The notes below the pieces were generated by a model that ran no database searches, was not told the origin of the DNA, and was given only the letters and a program-made list of their open reading frames with translations. From contig NZ_CABUOL010000007.1 in the NCBI RefSeq assembly GCF_902493215.1, positions 1 to 64,000 on the forward strand: a DNA stretch of 64,000 nt, written 5' to 3'. Numbering within the stretch: position 1 is the first letter of the stretch; every line of letters begins with the position of its first letter. This document shows positions 19,900 through 29,621 of this stretch, piece by piece. Source of the stretch: an uncultured Mediterranea sp. Lineage in GTDB: Bacteria; Bacteroidota; Bacteroidia; Bacteroidales; Bacteroidaceae. Both the position numbers and the translations under genes were made by a program.

Positions 19900-22518
19900 T
19901 CAGAGTCCTGCCAGTTCTACAATCTTGTCGACTGCTGCACTCAGGCCGTCGGGGTTCTTGCCGCCGGCTGTTGCGAAGTGGGGCTGACCGCCACCGCCAC
20001 CCAGAATCAGTTTGGCAGCTTCTTTCACCAGGGCGCCAGCTTTCAGACCATTGGCCACCAGATTGTCGCTCAGCATGACGGTGAGCATCGGCTTGCCTTC
20101 GAACTCGGTACCGGCCACGAAGAACAGGTTCTCCGTAATCTGGCCGCGCAGCTGGAAGGCGATGTTCTTCACCGTTTCGGCGGGCAGGGGAGCGCAGAAC
20201 TTGATGAGCTTCACGCCGTTCACTTCCTTCACGCTCTGCAGCAGTTTCTCCTTCAGCTGGGCTTCCTTTTCTTTCATGAATTCCTCTACCTGCTTCTTCA
20301 GTCCGGCATTCTCCTCGATGTACTTGCGGATGGTTCCGGCCAGGTCGGGGGCGTTGTTGAAGAGTGCTTTCAGGTCGCGGATGGAATCTTGCAGATTGTC
20401 CATCATTTCTTCTACACGGGCACCCGTATAAGCCTCGATACGGCGTACACCGGCAGCTACAGAACTTTCGGATACAATCTTTACCATACCGATGTGGCCC
20501 GTAGCGGCTACGTGCGTACCACCACAGAACTCGATGGACGAGCCGAACTGGATGACGCGGACGTGGTCGCCGTACTTCTCACCGAAGAGGGCGATGGCGC
20601 CCAGTTCCTTGGCTTCCTCGATAGGAATGTTGCGGTATTCCTTTAAAGGAATGTTGGCACGGATCTTGGCGTTGACCAGGTGCTCTACCTGACGCAGCTG
20701 CTCGTCGGTCACCTTCTGGAAGTGTGAGAAGTCGAAACGCAGCGAGTCCGGCGTAACCAGCGAACCTTTCTGCTCTACGTGGTCGCCCAGCACGGTGCGC
20801 AGTGCTTCGTCCAGCAGGTGCGTACACGAGTGGTTGGCGGCGCAGGCGGCGCGCTTGTCGGTATCCACGCAGGCCATCATCGGCGCGTCGAGGTGTTCGG
20901 GTAACTTCTTGGCCAGGTGGATAGGCAGGTTGTTCTCTTTCTTGGTATCGATGATGTCGATGGTCTCGAATTCGCTCACCAATACACCCGTATCGCCTAC
21001 CTGACCACCGCTTTCGGCGTAGAACGGCGTCTTGTCCAGTACAATCTGGTAGAGTGTCTGGTTTTTCTGCTTCACCTGACGGTAGCGCAGGATGCTGGTT
21101 TCATATTCTGTATAGTCGTAACCTACAAATTCGGTGGTACCTTCCTTCAGCGTAATCCAGTCGCCGGTCTCTACGGCGGCGGCGTTGCGGGCACGCTGCT
21201 TCTGCTGCTGCATTTCGGCATCGAATTCCTTCGTGTCGGCTGTCATGCCGTTCTCGCGCAGGATGAGTTCGGTCAGGTCGAGCGGGAAGCCGAAGGTGTC
21301 GTACAGCGTGAAGGCATCCTTGCCGCTGATTTCGGTCTTGCCGGCAGCCTTGGCCTCGGCCATGGTCTTTTCGAGCAGGCGGATACCCGTTTCCAGTGTA
21401 CGCAGGAAGGCTTCTTCTTCTTCCTTGATAACCTTGGCAATGAGGTCTTTCTGGGCGTTCAGTTCGGGATAGGCGGCTCCCATGTTGTCTATCAGCACGG
21501 GCAACAGCTTGTACATGAACGACTGCTTCTGACCCAGGAACGTGTAGCCGTAGCGGACGGCACGGCGCAGGATGCGGCGGATGACGTAGCCGGCTTTGGC
21601 GTTGCTGGGCAGCTGTCCGTCGGTGATGGAGAAGGCGATGGTACGGATGTGGTCGGCAATGACGCGCATGGCTACATCCTTCTGCTTGTCTTCGCCATAC
21701 TTGGCACCGGCCATGGCGGCGATGGCCTGGATGAGCGGCTGGAAGACGTCGGTGTCATAGTTGGACGTCTTGCCCTGCATGGCCATACAGAGACGCTCGA
21801 AGCCCATGCCGGTATCGATAACCTTGGCGGGCAGACCTTCGAGGCTGCCGTCGGCCTTGCGGTTGAACTGCATGAACACGAGGTTCCATATCTCGATGAC
21901 CTGCGGATGGTCGTGGTTCACCATGTCGCGGCCGGGTATCTGCTTCTTTTCTTCTTCGGAACGGAGGTCGATGTGGATTTCCGAGCACGGACCGCAGGGA
22001 CCTGTATCACCCATTTCCCAGAAGTTGTCGTGCTTGTTGCCGTTGATGATGTGGTCCTTCGGCAGGAACTGTTCCCAGTAGGAAGCGGCCTCGTCGTCGC
22101 GGCTCAAGCCTTCTTCGGGGCTGCCTTCGAAGACGGTAGCGTAGAGATTTTCGGGATTGATTTTCAGCACGTCCACCAGGTATTCCCAGGCCCAGGAGAT
22201 GGCTTCCTTCTTGAAGTAGTCGCCGAACGACCAGTTGCCCAGCATCTCGAACATGGTGTGATGGTAGGTGTCGTGGCCCACTTCCTCCAGGTCGTTGTGC
22301 TTTCCGCTGACGCGCAGGCACTTCTGCGAGTCGGCCACTCGTTTGTATTTTGCCGGGTGGTTGCCCAGAATGATGTCCTTGAACTGGTTCATCCCCGCAT
22401 TGGTAAACATCAGTGTGGGGTCGTCCTTGATTACCATAGGAGCTGAGGGCACGATGTGGTGTCCCTTGCTCTCGAAGAAACTCTTGAACGAGTCTCTGAT
22501 TTCGTTTGCAGTCAACAT
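19900..22518 (-). CDS. alaS: Alanyl-tRNA synthetase
   Basis: AlaS charges tRNA-Ala and edits Ser and Gly misacylation. The 872-residue length is normal. The catalytic half has [10 protein letters not shown] and [11 protein letters not shown]. The editing domain has the zinc-type HSCTHLL and CGGTHV motifs. A C-Ala domain ends [15 protein letters not shown] leader of about 150 bases precedes it, driven from 22671-22678. Confidence 0.97.
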   Translation of the reverse strand: MLTANEIRDSFKSFFESKGHHIVPSAPMVIKDDPTLMFTNAGMNQFKDIILGNHPAKYKRVADSQKCLRVSGKHNDLEEVGHDTYHHTMFEMLGNWSFGDYFKKEAISWAWEYLVDVLKINPENLYATVFEGSPEEGLSRDDEAASYWEQFLPKDHIINGNKHDNFWEMGDTGPCGPCSEIHIDLRSEEEKKQIPGRDMVNHDHPQVIEIWNLVFMQFNRKADGSLEGLPAKVIDTGMGFERLCMAMQGKTSNYDTDVFQPLIQAIAAMAGAKYGEDKQKDVAMRVIADHIRTIAFSITDGQLPSNAKAGYVIRRILRRAVRYGYTFLGQKQSFMYKLLPVLIDNMGAAYPELNAQKDLIAKVIKEEEEAFLRTLETGIRLLEKTMAEAKAAGKTEISGKDAFTLYDTFGFPLDLTELILRENGMTADTKEFDAEMQQQKQRARNAAAVETGDWITLKEGTTEFVGYDYTEYETSILRYRQVKQKNQTLYQIVLDKTPFYAESGGQVGDTGVLVSEFETIDIIDTKKENNLPIHLAKKLPEHLDAPMMACVDTDKRAACAANHSCTHLLDEALRTVLGDHVEQKGSLVTPDSLRFDFSHFQKVTDEQLRQVEHLVNAKIRANIPLKEYRNIPIEEAKELGAIALFGEKYGDHVRVIQFGSSIEFCGGTHVAATGHIGMVKIVSESSVAAGVRRIEAYTGARVEEMMDNLQDSIRDLKALFNNAPDLAGTIRKYIEENAGLKKQVEEFMKEKEAQLKEKLLQSVKEVNGVKLIKFCAPLPAETVKNIAFQLRGQITENLFFVAGTEFEGKPMLTVMLSDNLVANGLKAGALVKEAAKLILGGGGGQPHFATAGGKNPDGLSAAVDKIVELAGL

Positions 22519-22670
22519 ATGCTAATTAAGTTTTTAAGTTTCAGTGTGCTAAGTTTTTTCGGAGTCTCGAAGCCGTGGGCTGTGCGAACGGCCCGGGGCG
22601 GAACCGCTGCCGCCTGGAAGAAACGGAACGTTCAAAAGCTCAATAACTTAAAAACTCAAAAAAAACTGTG
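22519..22670 (-). promoter_or_regulatory. alaS leader with inverted repeat
   Basis: The leader read on the minus strand contains an AGTTTTTAAGTT-type arm near its 5' end and AACTTAAAAACTT just before the start codon, with GC-rich hairpin-forming sequence between. The arms could pair across the leader. This could be a dispersed repeat or a regulatory structure. No T-box is visible. Confidence 0.4.
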
Positions 22671-22698
22671 CAAAGATAGCTCGTTTTTATTACTTTTG
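22671..22698. promoter_or_regulatory. Back-to-back -7 boxes for alaS (minus) and the M23 gene (plus)
   Basis: CAAAGATA at 22671-22678 is TATCTTTG on the minus strand (alaS). TACTTTTG at 22691-22698 is on the plus strand (M23). Only 12 bases separate them, so the two promoters must share or overlap their upstream elements. Confidence 0.6.
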
Positions 22699-22729
22699 CC
22701 GCATAGACCACCGAAATATTTCCAAAAAG

Positions 22730-23698
22730 ATGCGCAAAGTATACTATATTTATAATCCGCAGACCCAGACCTACGACCGCATTTATCCTACGTTCCGGCA
22801 AAGGATGATGAGTTATGCGCGGCGTCTGTTTGTCGGCATGGGCTTGGGTGCGGGCAGTTTCATAGCCTTGCTGCTGTTGTTCGGTTCGCCTTCGGAAAAG
22901 GAGCTGAGGAAGGAAAACAGCCAGTTGCAGGCCCAATACAATGTGCTTCAGCATCGCATGGACGAGGCGCTGGGCGTGCTGCAGGACATCCAGCAGCGCG
23001 ACGACAACCTTTATCGGGTCATCTTCATGGCCGACCCGGTGCCGTCGGCCATCCGTCAGGGCGGATATGGCGGTACCAACCGCTACGAACATCTGATGAA
23101 GCTGGCCGATGCGGAACTGGTGGTGAACACGACGCAGAAGATGGACATGCTGACCAAACAGCTGTATATCCAGTCGCGTTCGTTCGACGACGTGGTGCGC
23201 ATGTGCAAGCGTCACGATGAAATGCTCCGTTGCATACCGGCCATCCAGCCTATTTCCAACAAGGACCTGAAGCAGACGGCTTCGGGTTACGGTACGCGCA
23301 TCGACCCGATTTACGGAACAACCAAGTTTCACTCAGGCATGGACTTCTCCGCCCATCCGGGTACCGATGTCTATGCCACGGGCGACGGAACGGTGGTGAA
23401 GATGGGGTGGCAGACGGGATATGGAAACACCATCATCATCGACCATGGCTTCGGGTACCAGACGTGGTATGCACACTTGCAGGACTTCCGCACGAAGCTG
23501 GGCAAGAAGGTGGTGCGTGGCGAAGTGATAGGCGGCGTGGGCAGCACGGGCAAGAGTACCGGTCCGCACCTTCACTACGAGGTGCATGTCAAGGGGCAGG
23601 TGGTCAATCCTGTGAACTATTACTTCATGGACCTGAGTGCCGAAGACTATGACCGCATGATACAGATTGCCGCCAACCAGGGTAAGGTGCTGGATTAA
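22730..23698 (+). CDS. Membrane-anchored M23 metallopeptidase
   Basis: The 322-residue protein has an N-terminal cytoplasmic stretch, one membrane segment (about 39-58, GMGLGAGSFIALLLLFG), a coiled region (about 60-90), and a C-terminal M23 domain with HSGMDFS and HLHYEVH metal motifs. It is likely a cell-wall endopeptidase or an EnvC/NlpD-like amidase activator. A clear promoter lies 32 bases upstream. It is followed by the MerR gene. Confidence 0.88.
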   Translation: MRKVYYIYNPQTQTYDRIYPTFRQRMMSYARRLFVGMGLGAGSFIALLLLFGSPSEKELRKENSQLQAQYNVLQHRMDEALGVLQDIQQRDDNLYRVIFMADPVPSAIRQGGYGGTNRYEHLMKLADAELVVNTTQKMDMLTKQLYIQSRSFDDVVRMCKRHDEMLRCIPAIQPISNKDLKQTASGYGTRIDPIYGTTKFHSGMDFSAHPGTDVYATGDGTVVKMGWQTGYGNTIIIDHGFGYQTWYAHLQDFRTKLGKKVVRGEVIGGVGSTGKSTGPHLHYEVHVKGQVVNPVNYYFMDLSAEDYDRMIQIAANQGKVLD

Positions 23699-23750
23699 GG
23701 AGGATTTGAGAACGAAAACATGGATTGTGGACCGTTAAATCGAAATTGCT

Positions 23751-24152
23751 GTGCTGAATGCTGACAAGAATCTGAAATTATATTACTCCATCAGCGAGGT
23801 GGCCGAGATGCTTGGCGTGAACGAATCGCTGCTCCGTTACTGGGAGAAGGAGTTCCCGCAGCTTTCTCCGAAGAAGGCTGGCAGAGGTGTGCGCCAATAC
23901 CGCAAGGAGGATGTGGAGACTGCAAAACTGATATATCACCTGGTGAAGGAACGGGGCATGACCTTGCCCGGTGCCCGTCAACGCATGAAGGACAACAAGG
24001 AAAATACCCTCCGCAACTATGAGATTGTAGAGCGTCTGAAGAACATCCGCGAAGAGTTACTGGCCATGCGCGACGCACTCGATGCCTTTACCTACGATGA
24101 TCTCGATGCGCTAAAGGAAAACATCGGTGAGATGCAGGCATCCGAACGTTAG
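23751..24152 (+). CDS. MerR-family transcriptional regulator
   Basis: The 133-residue protein has an N-terminal MerR helix-turn-helix (KLYYSISEVAEMLGVNESLL, about 9-28, with the RYWEKEF wing) and a C-terminal coiled coil. No effector-binding Cys cluster is visible. The start is GTG at 23751, as no ATG is available. Its stop overlaps the rel stop by two bases from the opposite strand. Target genes are unknown. Confidence 0.85.
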   Translation: MLNADKNLKLYYSISEVAEMLGVNESLLRYWEKEFPQLSPKKAGRGVRQYRKEDVETAKLIYHLVKERGMTLPGARQRMKDNKENTLRNYEIVERLKNIREELLAMRDALDAFTYDDLDALKENIGEMQASER

Positions 24153-26416
24153 TCTTCGATTCGTGATACCTGCTTGATGTTCTGTATCTGCTTCAGGTTG
24201 TTGCAGATAGTGCGTACATCGTCCACGTCGTGTACGTACAGTTGGATTTTCCCTTCGAAAATGCCGTCGTTGGTCTCCATGGTCAGTTTCCGGATATTGA
24301 CGTTGAGCTGGCGCGAGATGACTTGTGTCACTTCGTTCAGCAGTCCCACACTGTCAATTCCCTTGATGTAGATGGTTACGAGGAAGGAGAGTTCCTTGTG
24401 CGTATCCCACTGGGTCGCGATGATGCGGTTGCCGTAGCTGCTCTTCAGGCGGGCGGCCACAGGGCATTGCCGTTTGTGGATGATGACCTGGTTGTTTTCG
24501 TTGATATAGCCCAACACGTCGTCACCCGGAATGGGGTGGCAGCAGTCGGCCATGATGTATTCCTTGGAGATGGTCTCTTCCGTCAGCTTCAGAATCTTCT
24601 TGGTGTCGATTTTTTCGGCATGCGTCTTCTCCGGCACCGTTTTCTCTTCTTCTGTTTCCTTGGTTTCCTTGCCGTTGCCGAACGAGAAAGACAACAACTT
24701 CTTCCAGCTTCTTTCCTGTTTCTCTTTGAAGGCGTTTCGGTCGGCATCGCCCAGTACCAGCTTCTTGCTGCCGATGGCTACCAGCAGTTCGTCGTGGGTA
24801 TGGAAGTTGTGCAGGCGCGTCAGCTTTTCCAGGGAGATGTCGTCCATGCGGATACCTTCTTCTTTCAGGAAGTCGGCCAGTATCTTTTCGCCTTCCTTTT
24901 GGTTGGCTTTGGCCTCCTTGCGCAGGATGGAAGCGATTTTGGCCTTCGCACGTGCTGTGGTGGCATAGTTCAGCCATTCGGGTTGCACGCGTTGCGATTT
25001 CGAAGTCAGGATTTCTACCTGGTCGCCGCTCTGCAACTTATGGCTCAGGGGCACCAGCTTGTGGTTGACCTGTGCGCCGATACAATGGCTGCCGATGTCG
25101 GTGTGCAGGGAGAAGGCGAAGTCCAGTGCCGTACAGTTTTGCGGCATGGTCTTCAGGTCGCCTTTGGGCGTGAACACAAATATCTCGGATGCGAAAAGAT
25201 TCAGCTTGATGGTGTCGAGGAAGTCGATGGCATCGGGCTGCGGGTCATCCAGAATCTCCTTGATGGTCTTCAGCCACTTTTCCAGTTCGCCTTCGTCCTC
25301 GCTGCCGCCGCCTTCCTTGTACTTCCAGTGGGCGGCAAAACCCTGTTCGGCCACGTCGTTCATGCGCTCGCTGCGTATCTGTACCTCGATCCACTGGCCG
25401 TTGTTGCCCATCAGGGTGACGTGCAGGGCCTGGTATCCGTTGGCTTTTGGGTGACTCACCCAGTCGCGCAGGCGGTCGGGATGGGGCTTGTATATCTTGG
25501 AGATGGCTACGTAGATGTCGAAACAATCGTTCAGCTCCTCTTCCAGATTCTTGGGCGTGAAGATGATACGGACGGCCAGGATGTCATAGATTTCTTCGAA
25601 GGGGACGTGCTTGGTCTGCATCTTGTTCCAGATGGAGTAAATGGACTTGACGCGTGCCAGGATATGGTATTTCATGCCCATCTTGTCCAGTTGGGCACGG
25701 ATGGGGGCCGTGAATTCCTTGAAGACCTTGTCGCGTTCGGCAGCGGTGGCCTCCAGTTTCTTCTCGATAACTTCATACTCCTCAGGATGTTCGTACTTGA
25801 AGCTGAGGTTCTCGAGTTCGGTCTTTATCTTGTAGAGCCCCAGGCGGTTGGCCAGCGGAGCATAGATATACATGGTTTCGCCCGCAATCTTGTATTGCTT
25901 GCTGGGAAGCATGGAACCGAGGGTACGCATGTTGTGAAGGCGGTCGGCAATCTTGATGAGGATGACGCGGATGTCGTCGCTCATGGTGAGCAGCAGCTTC
26001 TTGAAGTTTTCGGCCTGTGCAGAGGCCTTGTCGCCGAAGATGCCGCCCGAAATCTTGGTCAGTCCGTCCACAATCTGGGCAATCTTGGGGCCGAAGATGT
26101 TTTCTATGTCCTCTACCGTATAGTCGGTATCTTCCACGACGTCGTGCAGCAGAGCCGAACAGATGGAGGTGGAACCCAATCCGATTTCGGTACACACAAT
26201 CTTGGCTACGGCGATGGGGTGCAGTATGTAGGGTTCGCCCGAACGCCGTTTGATGCCTTTGTGCGCCTGGTTGGCAAAGTTGAATGCCTTGGTGATGATT
26301 TCCACGCGCTTGCGGTGCTTGGTGGCCAGGTAGCAGTTCAGCAGGTTCTGAAACGCCTCCTGTATCATCGCTTCTTCCGCTTTCTCTTTTTCTTTCAGAT
26401 CAAGGTTCTCTTCCAT
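24149..26416 (-). CDS. rel: Bifunctional (p)ppGpp synthetase/hydrolase
   Basis: Rel makes and degrades (p)ppGpp, the stringent-response alarmone. The 755-residue protein has an intact HD hydrolase site (LLHDVVEDT, His91-Asp92), a synthetase domain with NGYQALHVTLMG and EVQIRS, a TGS domain (about 400-460) and a C-terminal ACT domain. Presence of both active sites fits a single Rel enzyme. It is the last gene of the leftward parA operon but also has its own promoter. Confidence 0.95.
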   Translation of the reverse strand: MEENLDLKEKEKAEEAMIQEAFQNLLNCYLATKHRKRVEIITKAFNFANQAHKGIKRRSGEPYILHPIAVAKIVCTEIGLGSTSICSALLHDVVEDTDYTVEDIENIFGPKIAQIVDGLTKISGGIFGDKASAQAENFKKLLLTMSDDIRVILIKIADRLHNMRTLGSMLPSKQYKIAGETMYIYAPLANRLGLYKIKTELENLSFKYEHPEEYEVIEKKLEATAAERDKVFKEFTAPIRAQLDKMGMKYHILARVKSIYSIWNKMQTKHVPFEEIYDILAVRIIFTPKNLEEELNDCFDIYVAISKIYKPHPDRLRDWVSHPKANGYQALHVTLMGNNGQWIEVQIRSERMNDVAEQGFAAHWKYKEGGGSEDEGELEKWLKTIKEILDDPQPDAIDFLDTIKLNLFASEIFVFTPKGDLKTMPQNCTALDFAFSLHTDIGSHCIGAQVNHKLVPLSHKLQSGDQVEILTSKSQRVQPEWLNYATTARAKAKIASILRKEAKANQKEGEKILADFLKEEGIRMDDISLEKLTRLHNFHTHDELLVAIGSKKLVLGDADRNAFKEKQERSWKKLLSFSFGNGKETKETEEEKTVPEKTHAEKIDTKKILKLTEETISKEYIMADCCHPIPGDDVLGYINENNQVIIHKRQCPVAARLKSSYGNRIIATQWDTHKELSFLVTIYIKGIDSVGLLNEVTQVISRQLNVNIRKLTMETNDGIFEGKIQLYVHDVDDVRTICNNLKQIQNIKQVSRIED

Positions 26417-26444
26417 ATCCGTATCCTATTTTCTTCACTTTCTG

Positions 26445-26474
26445 CAAAAATAAGCAAATTTTGACATCGGACAA
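26445..26474 (-). promoter_or_regulatory. Promoter for rel
   Basis: On the minus strand, TATTTTTG (plus 26445-26452) follows a TTG (plus 26472-26474) by 19 bases, and is 28 bases before the rel start. Confidence 0.6.
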
Positions 26475-26532
26475 GCATTTTGACGTTTAAAACATCGGTT
26501 ATGCCTGAATTATTTGGAAGAGACGGATTGCT

Positions 26533-27816
26533 TTACTTGTAAATCTTCAGTGTCTTTCCTGCGGTGATATTGTTGCCTCGCAGACCATTCCAACTGCGCA
26601 ACTTGCTGACGCTTACGCCATAGCGCTCTGCAATGCCGCCCAGCGTATCGCCTTTCTTGATCTTGTAGGTGATGGGTTTGCCATTGCCGGCCACGGCTTT
26701 GGAAGTACTACTGCTGGCCACGGCTACGGTACGGCGGTTCTTGAACAGCTCGGCCTGGCGGTGGTTGTAGATGGTATCCTGCTTGTCGATGAAGGTGCTG
26801 ATGGCATTCATGGGCAGGCGCAGGGTCTGCGGCTTGCTGTCGCCGGGGATGATGTTGCGCTTGTACTGCGGGTTGAGGCTCTTGAGTTCGTCCATCGGCA
26901 CGTGGCAGATGTCCACCACCTGTTCGAAGTGCAGGTTGCGGCTCACCTGTACCGTATCGGTTGCTTCAGGGATGTTGGTCTCCATCGGGCAGATGTTGTG
27001 CTTGCAGTAGTAGGACATGATGTAGTTCACTGCGATGAAAGCCGGCACGTAGCCGCGCGTTTCGCGGGGCAGGTAGTTGTAGATTTCCCAATAGTCGGTC
27101 TTGCCACCGGCACGGCGGACGGCTTTGTTGACGTTGCCCGGCCCGCAATTGTAGGCGGCAATCACCAGATTCCAGTCGTTGTAGATGGCATAGAGGTCCT
27201 TCAGATAGCGGGCGGCGGCCCAGGTTGCCTTGATGGGGTCACGGCGTTCGTCCACAAGGCTGTTGCTTTCCAGACCGTAGAGCTTGCCTGTCTGTAGCAT
27301 GAACTGCCAGAGCCCGGCGGCTCCTGCACGCGATACGGCCGAGGGGTTCAGGGCCGATTCGATGATAGGCAGGTATTTCAGTTCGAGAGGCAGGTTGTAG
27401 GTGTCGAGGGCTTTCTCGAAGATGGGCATGTAGAAGTTGCAGGCACTGAGCATGAAGGCCACCTGATTGCGCAGGCGGGTGGCGTACATGTCGATGAACT
27501 TGCGCACGATTTCATTGTAGGGCATCTCCATGATGACCGGCATGCGCGACAGGCGGTCGATGTAGATGGAGTCGCTGAACAGCGGATTTTCGTGCGAGGT
27601 ACTGCAATCTTTCCCCAAGTCGATGTAGGTCTTGGCCTTCCAGTCGTTCAGCAGGCTGTCCAACGGATAGGTCATGCTTCGGGGCAGGTCGATGGTCTCT
27701 TCGCGTTGGGTTCCGTTCTCGTTGATGACTACGTTGACGCTTTCTTGCGCACAGAGGGAGGCGGGCGCCAGCAGGGTAGATATCAGCAGGGCGGAACTTA
27801 TGATCAATTTCTTCAT
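26533..27816 (-). CDS. mltD: Lytic transglycosylase with LysM
   Basis: The 427-residue exported protein has a signal peptide (cleavage near LCAQ), an SLT/MltD domain (about 110-260) with the catalytic Glu in IIESALNPSAVS and the GAAGLWQFM motif, and one C-terminal LysM (YKIKKGDTLGGIAERYG). It cleaves peptidoglycan glycan strands to 1,6-anhydro ends. It lies between the DUF5683 gene and rel in the par operon. Confidence 0.92.
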   Translation of the reverse strand: MKKLIISSALLISTLLAPASLCAQESVNVVINENGTQREETIDLPRSMTYPLDSLLNDWKAKTYIDLGKDCSTSHENPLFSDSIYIDRLSRMPVIMEMPYNEIVRKFIDMYATRLRNQVAFMLSACNFYMPIFEKALDTYNLPLELKYLPIIESALNPSAVSRAGAAGLWQFMLQTGKLYGLESNSLVDERRDPIKATWAAARYLKDLYAIYNDWNLVIAAYNCGPGNVNKAVRRAGGKTDYWEIYNYLPRETRGYVPAFIAVNYIMSYYCKHNICPMETNIPEATDTVQVSRNLHFEQVVDICHVPMDELKSLNPQYKRNIIPGDSKPQTLRLPMNAISTFIDKQDTIYNHRQAELFKNRRTVAVASSSTSKAVAGNGKPITYKIKKGDTLGGIAERYGVSVSKLRSWNGLRGNNITAGKTLKIYK

Positions 27817-27888
27817 AACAGGTATCTCTATATATTGGGTGTATTAGGGATTAATATTCATTTGCTTTTCTTGTCCGGGCAGCGACCG

Positions 27889-28713
27889 TCAGAAGCGGAA
27901 ACTGCATTGTACGCCTACCGACTTGTCCTTCAGTGTGGCGGGATTGTAACTGCCTCCCGCCTGGTTGTTGAAGATGGTGGGTTCCACTTTCATGCTCAGG
28001 TCGGGGCCGATGTCGAAGTTGGACAGCTCGGCATCTACATAGGCGTCGACTACGGATATCAGGTAGACACCGATAAAGGCAAAGATGCTCAGGTCGCGCC
28101 AGCGGCGGTAGGTATCCTTGCGTTTGCGCAGCGTCTCGGTGAGCTGCGAATGCGACACACGGTCCATATAGCCTGGAGGAAGCAGGTCGGTGATGCTGCT
28201 GGAGTCCCATTTCTCGTTGACGGCATCGACGTAGGCCGACTGGTAGTCCTTGTACATCTTGCTGTTCCACGTCAGGGCGTAGGCACAGCCGGCAAAGCCT
28301 CCGTAGACGATGGGCAGCTTCCAGTACTTTCGGTTGTATATTTGTCCGCCGCCGGGGATGACCAGCGCCAGCCAGGTAGCCTTCGTGGGGTTGGGCAGCC
28401 ATTGCTTGCGCTTCAGTTCGCGGCTCAGGCTGTCGGTGTTCACCTTTTCCTCTTTCAGGTCAGGGCTGGCCGTCAGTTCGAGCAGCTGGCGCTTGTTGGC
28501 GTCGGCAATGCTGTCGGCGGTCGCCTGCCCGTTGGCGCTCAGGCTGTCGGGGGCCGTGGTGACTATCCTTTTCAGTGTGTCGGCTTTCAGCGTGTGCGAG
28601 CGGCGGCTGGCGGCACGCGGGCGGTCTTGCCCATACACGACAATCCCTGCCACCTGCACGAAGCAGAGCAGCAGGGCCGCCAGTATCCGATATGTGAGTC
28701 TTCTTTTTGTCAT
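27889..28713 (-). CDS. DUF5683 domain protein
   Basis: The 274-residue protein has a signal or anchor segment (about 8-26), a linker, and a DUF5683 domain with ATWLALVIPGGGQIYNRKYWKLP (about 115-137), followed by hydrophobic helices. Function is unknown. It overlaps parB by four bases and so is translationally coupled. Envelope localisation is inferred. Confidence 0.8.
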   Translation of the reverse strand: MTKRRLTYRILAALLLCFVQVAGIVVYGQDRPRAASRRSHTLKADTLKRIVTTAPDSLSANGQATADSIADANKRQLLELTASPDLKEEKVNTDSLSRELKRKQWLPNPTKATWLALVIPGGGQIYNRKYWKLPIVYGGFAGCAYALTWNSKMYKDYQSAYVDAVNEKWDSSSITDLLPPGYMDRVSHSQLTETLRKRKDTYRRWRDLSIFAFIGVYLISVVDAYVDAELSNFDIGPDLSMKVEPTIFNNQAGGSYNPATLKDKSVGVQCSFRF

Positions 28714-29600
28714 TTGTTTTTCAGCGTGTCGAGGATGCCGATGATACGTTCCAGTTCTTCTTCGTTGCTGAAGGGGATGCTGATTTTTCCTTTTCCTTTC
28801 TCAGAGCAGGTCAGCTGGACCTTGGCGCTGAAGAAGTTGGAAAGTTGCTGTTTCAGCATGTTGAACTCTTCGGGCAGCTTGGCCCGTTTGGGGGTTATCT
28901 TGCGTCCTCCGCTTTTGACGGCTTCGCCTTCGCTCAGTGACTTGACGATTTCTTCCACCTTGCGGACGGAGTAGCCGTGTTCCAATATTTCTTCGTATAT
29001 CTTTACTTGCAGCTTGGGGTTGTCCAGCGTCACCAGTGCACGGGCGTGCCCCATGTCTATCTGCTTGTTCTGCAGGCCCATCTGTACGGGGGCAGGCAGC
29101 TTCAGCAGGCGCAGGTAGTTGGCGATGGTGGTGCGTTTCTTGCCCACGCGTTCGCTCAGGCGTTCCTGCGTCAGGCCATACTGCTCCAGCAGGTGCTGGT
29201 AGGCCAGGGCTATTTCCACCGAGTTGAGGTCTTCGCGCTGGATGTTCTCGATGAGGGCCATTTCCATGACGTTCTCGTCGTCGGCAGTACGGATGTAGGC
29301 GGGTATGCTGGTGAGGCCTGCCATCTGCGAGGCACGGAAGCGACGCTCGCCGGCAATGATCTGGTACTCGTCGTCCGAGAGCTTGCGCAGCGTGATGGGC
29401 TGTATGATGCCTATCTCGGCGATGGAGTCGGCCAGTTCCTGCAGGGCGGTGGGGTCGAACTCGCGCCGCGGCTGGTTGGGGTTGACGCTGATTTTCGAGA
29501 GCTCCACTTCGTTGATGGAAGAGGAACCTTCGGTCTGCACGTCATCCATGGAGAGCAGTGCGTCCAGGCCGCGTCCTAATGCATTTCTTTTTTGTGCCAT
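28710..29600 (-). CDS. parB: Chromosome partitioning protein ParB
   Basis: ParB binds parS and spreads as a CTP-dependent clamp. The 296-residue protein has the N-terminal ParB/Srx fold with GERRFRASQMAG (about 84-95), a central helix-turn-helix (LSERVGKKRTTIANYLRLLKL), and a C-terminal dimerisation domain. It is 21 bases downstream of parA. No parS-like sequence was noticed within the window. Confidence 0.95.
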   Translation of the reverse strand: MAQKRNALGRGLDALLSMDDVQTEGSSSINEVELSKISVNPNQPRREFDPTALQELADSIAEIGIIQPITLRKLSDDEYQIIAGERRFRASQMAGLTSIPAYIRTADDENVMEMALIENIQREDLNSVEIALAYQHLLEQYGLTQERLSERVGKKRTTIANYLRLLKLPAPVQMGLQNKQIDMGHARALVTLDNPKLQVKIYEEILEHGYSVRKVEEIVKSLSEGEAVKSGGRKITPKRAKLPEEFNMLKQQLSNFFSAKVQLTCSEKGKGKISIPFSNEEELERIIGILDTLKNK

Positions 29601-29621
29601 ATCTGTCAGTTTCCTTTTTCT

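Noticed and set aside
20917..22446. 509-codon plus-strand frame opposite alaS
   Set aside because: Shadow of alaS with no motif and no start signals.
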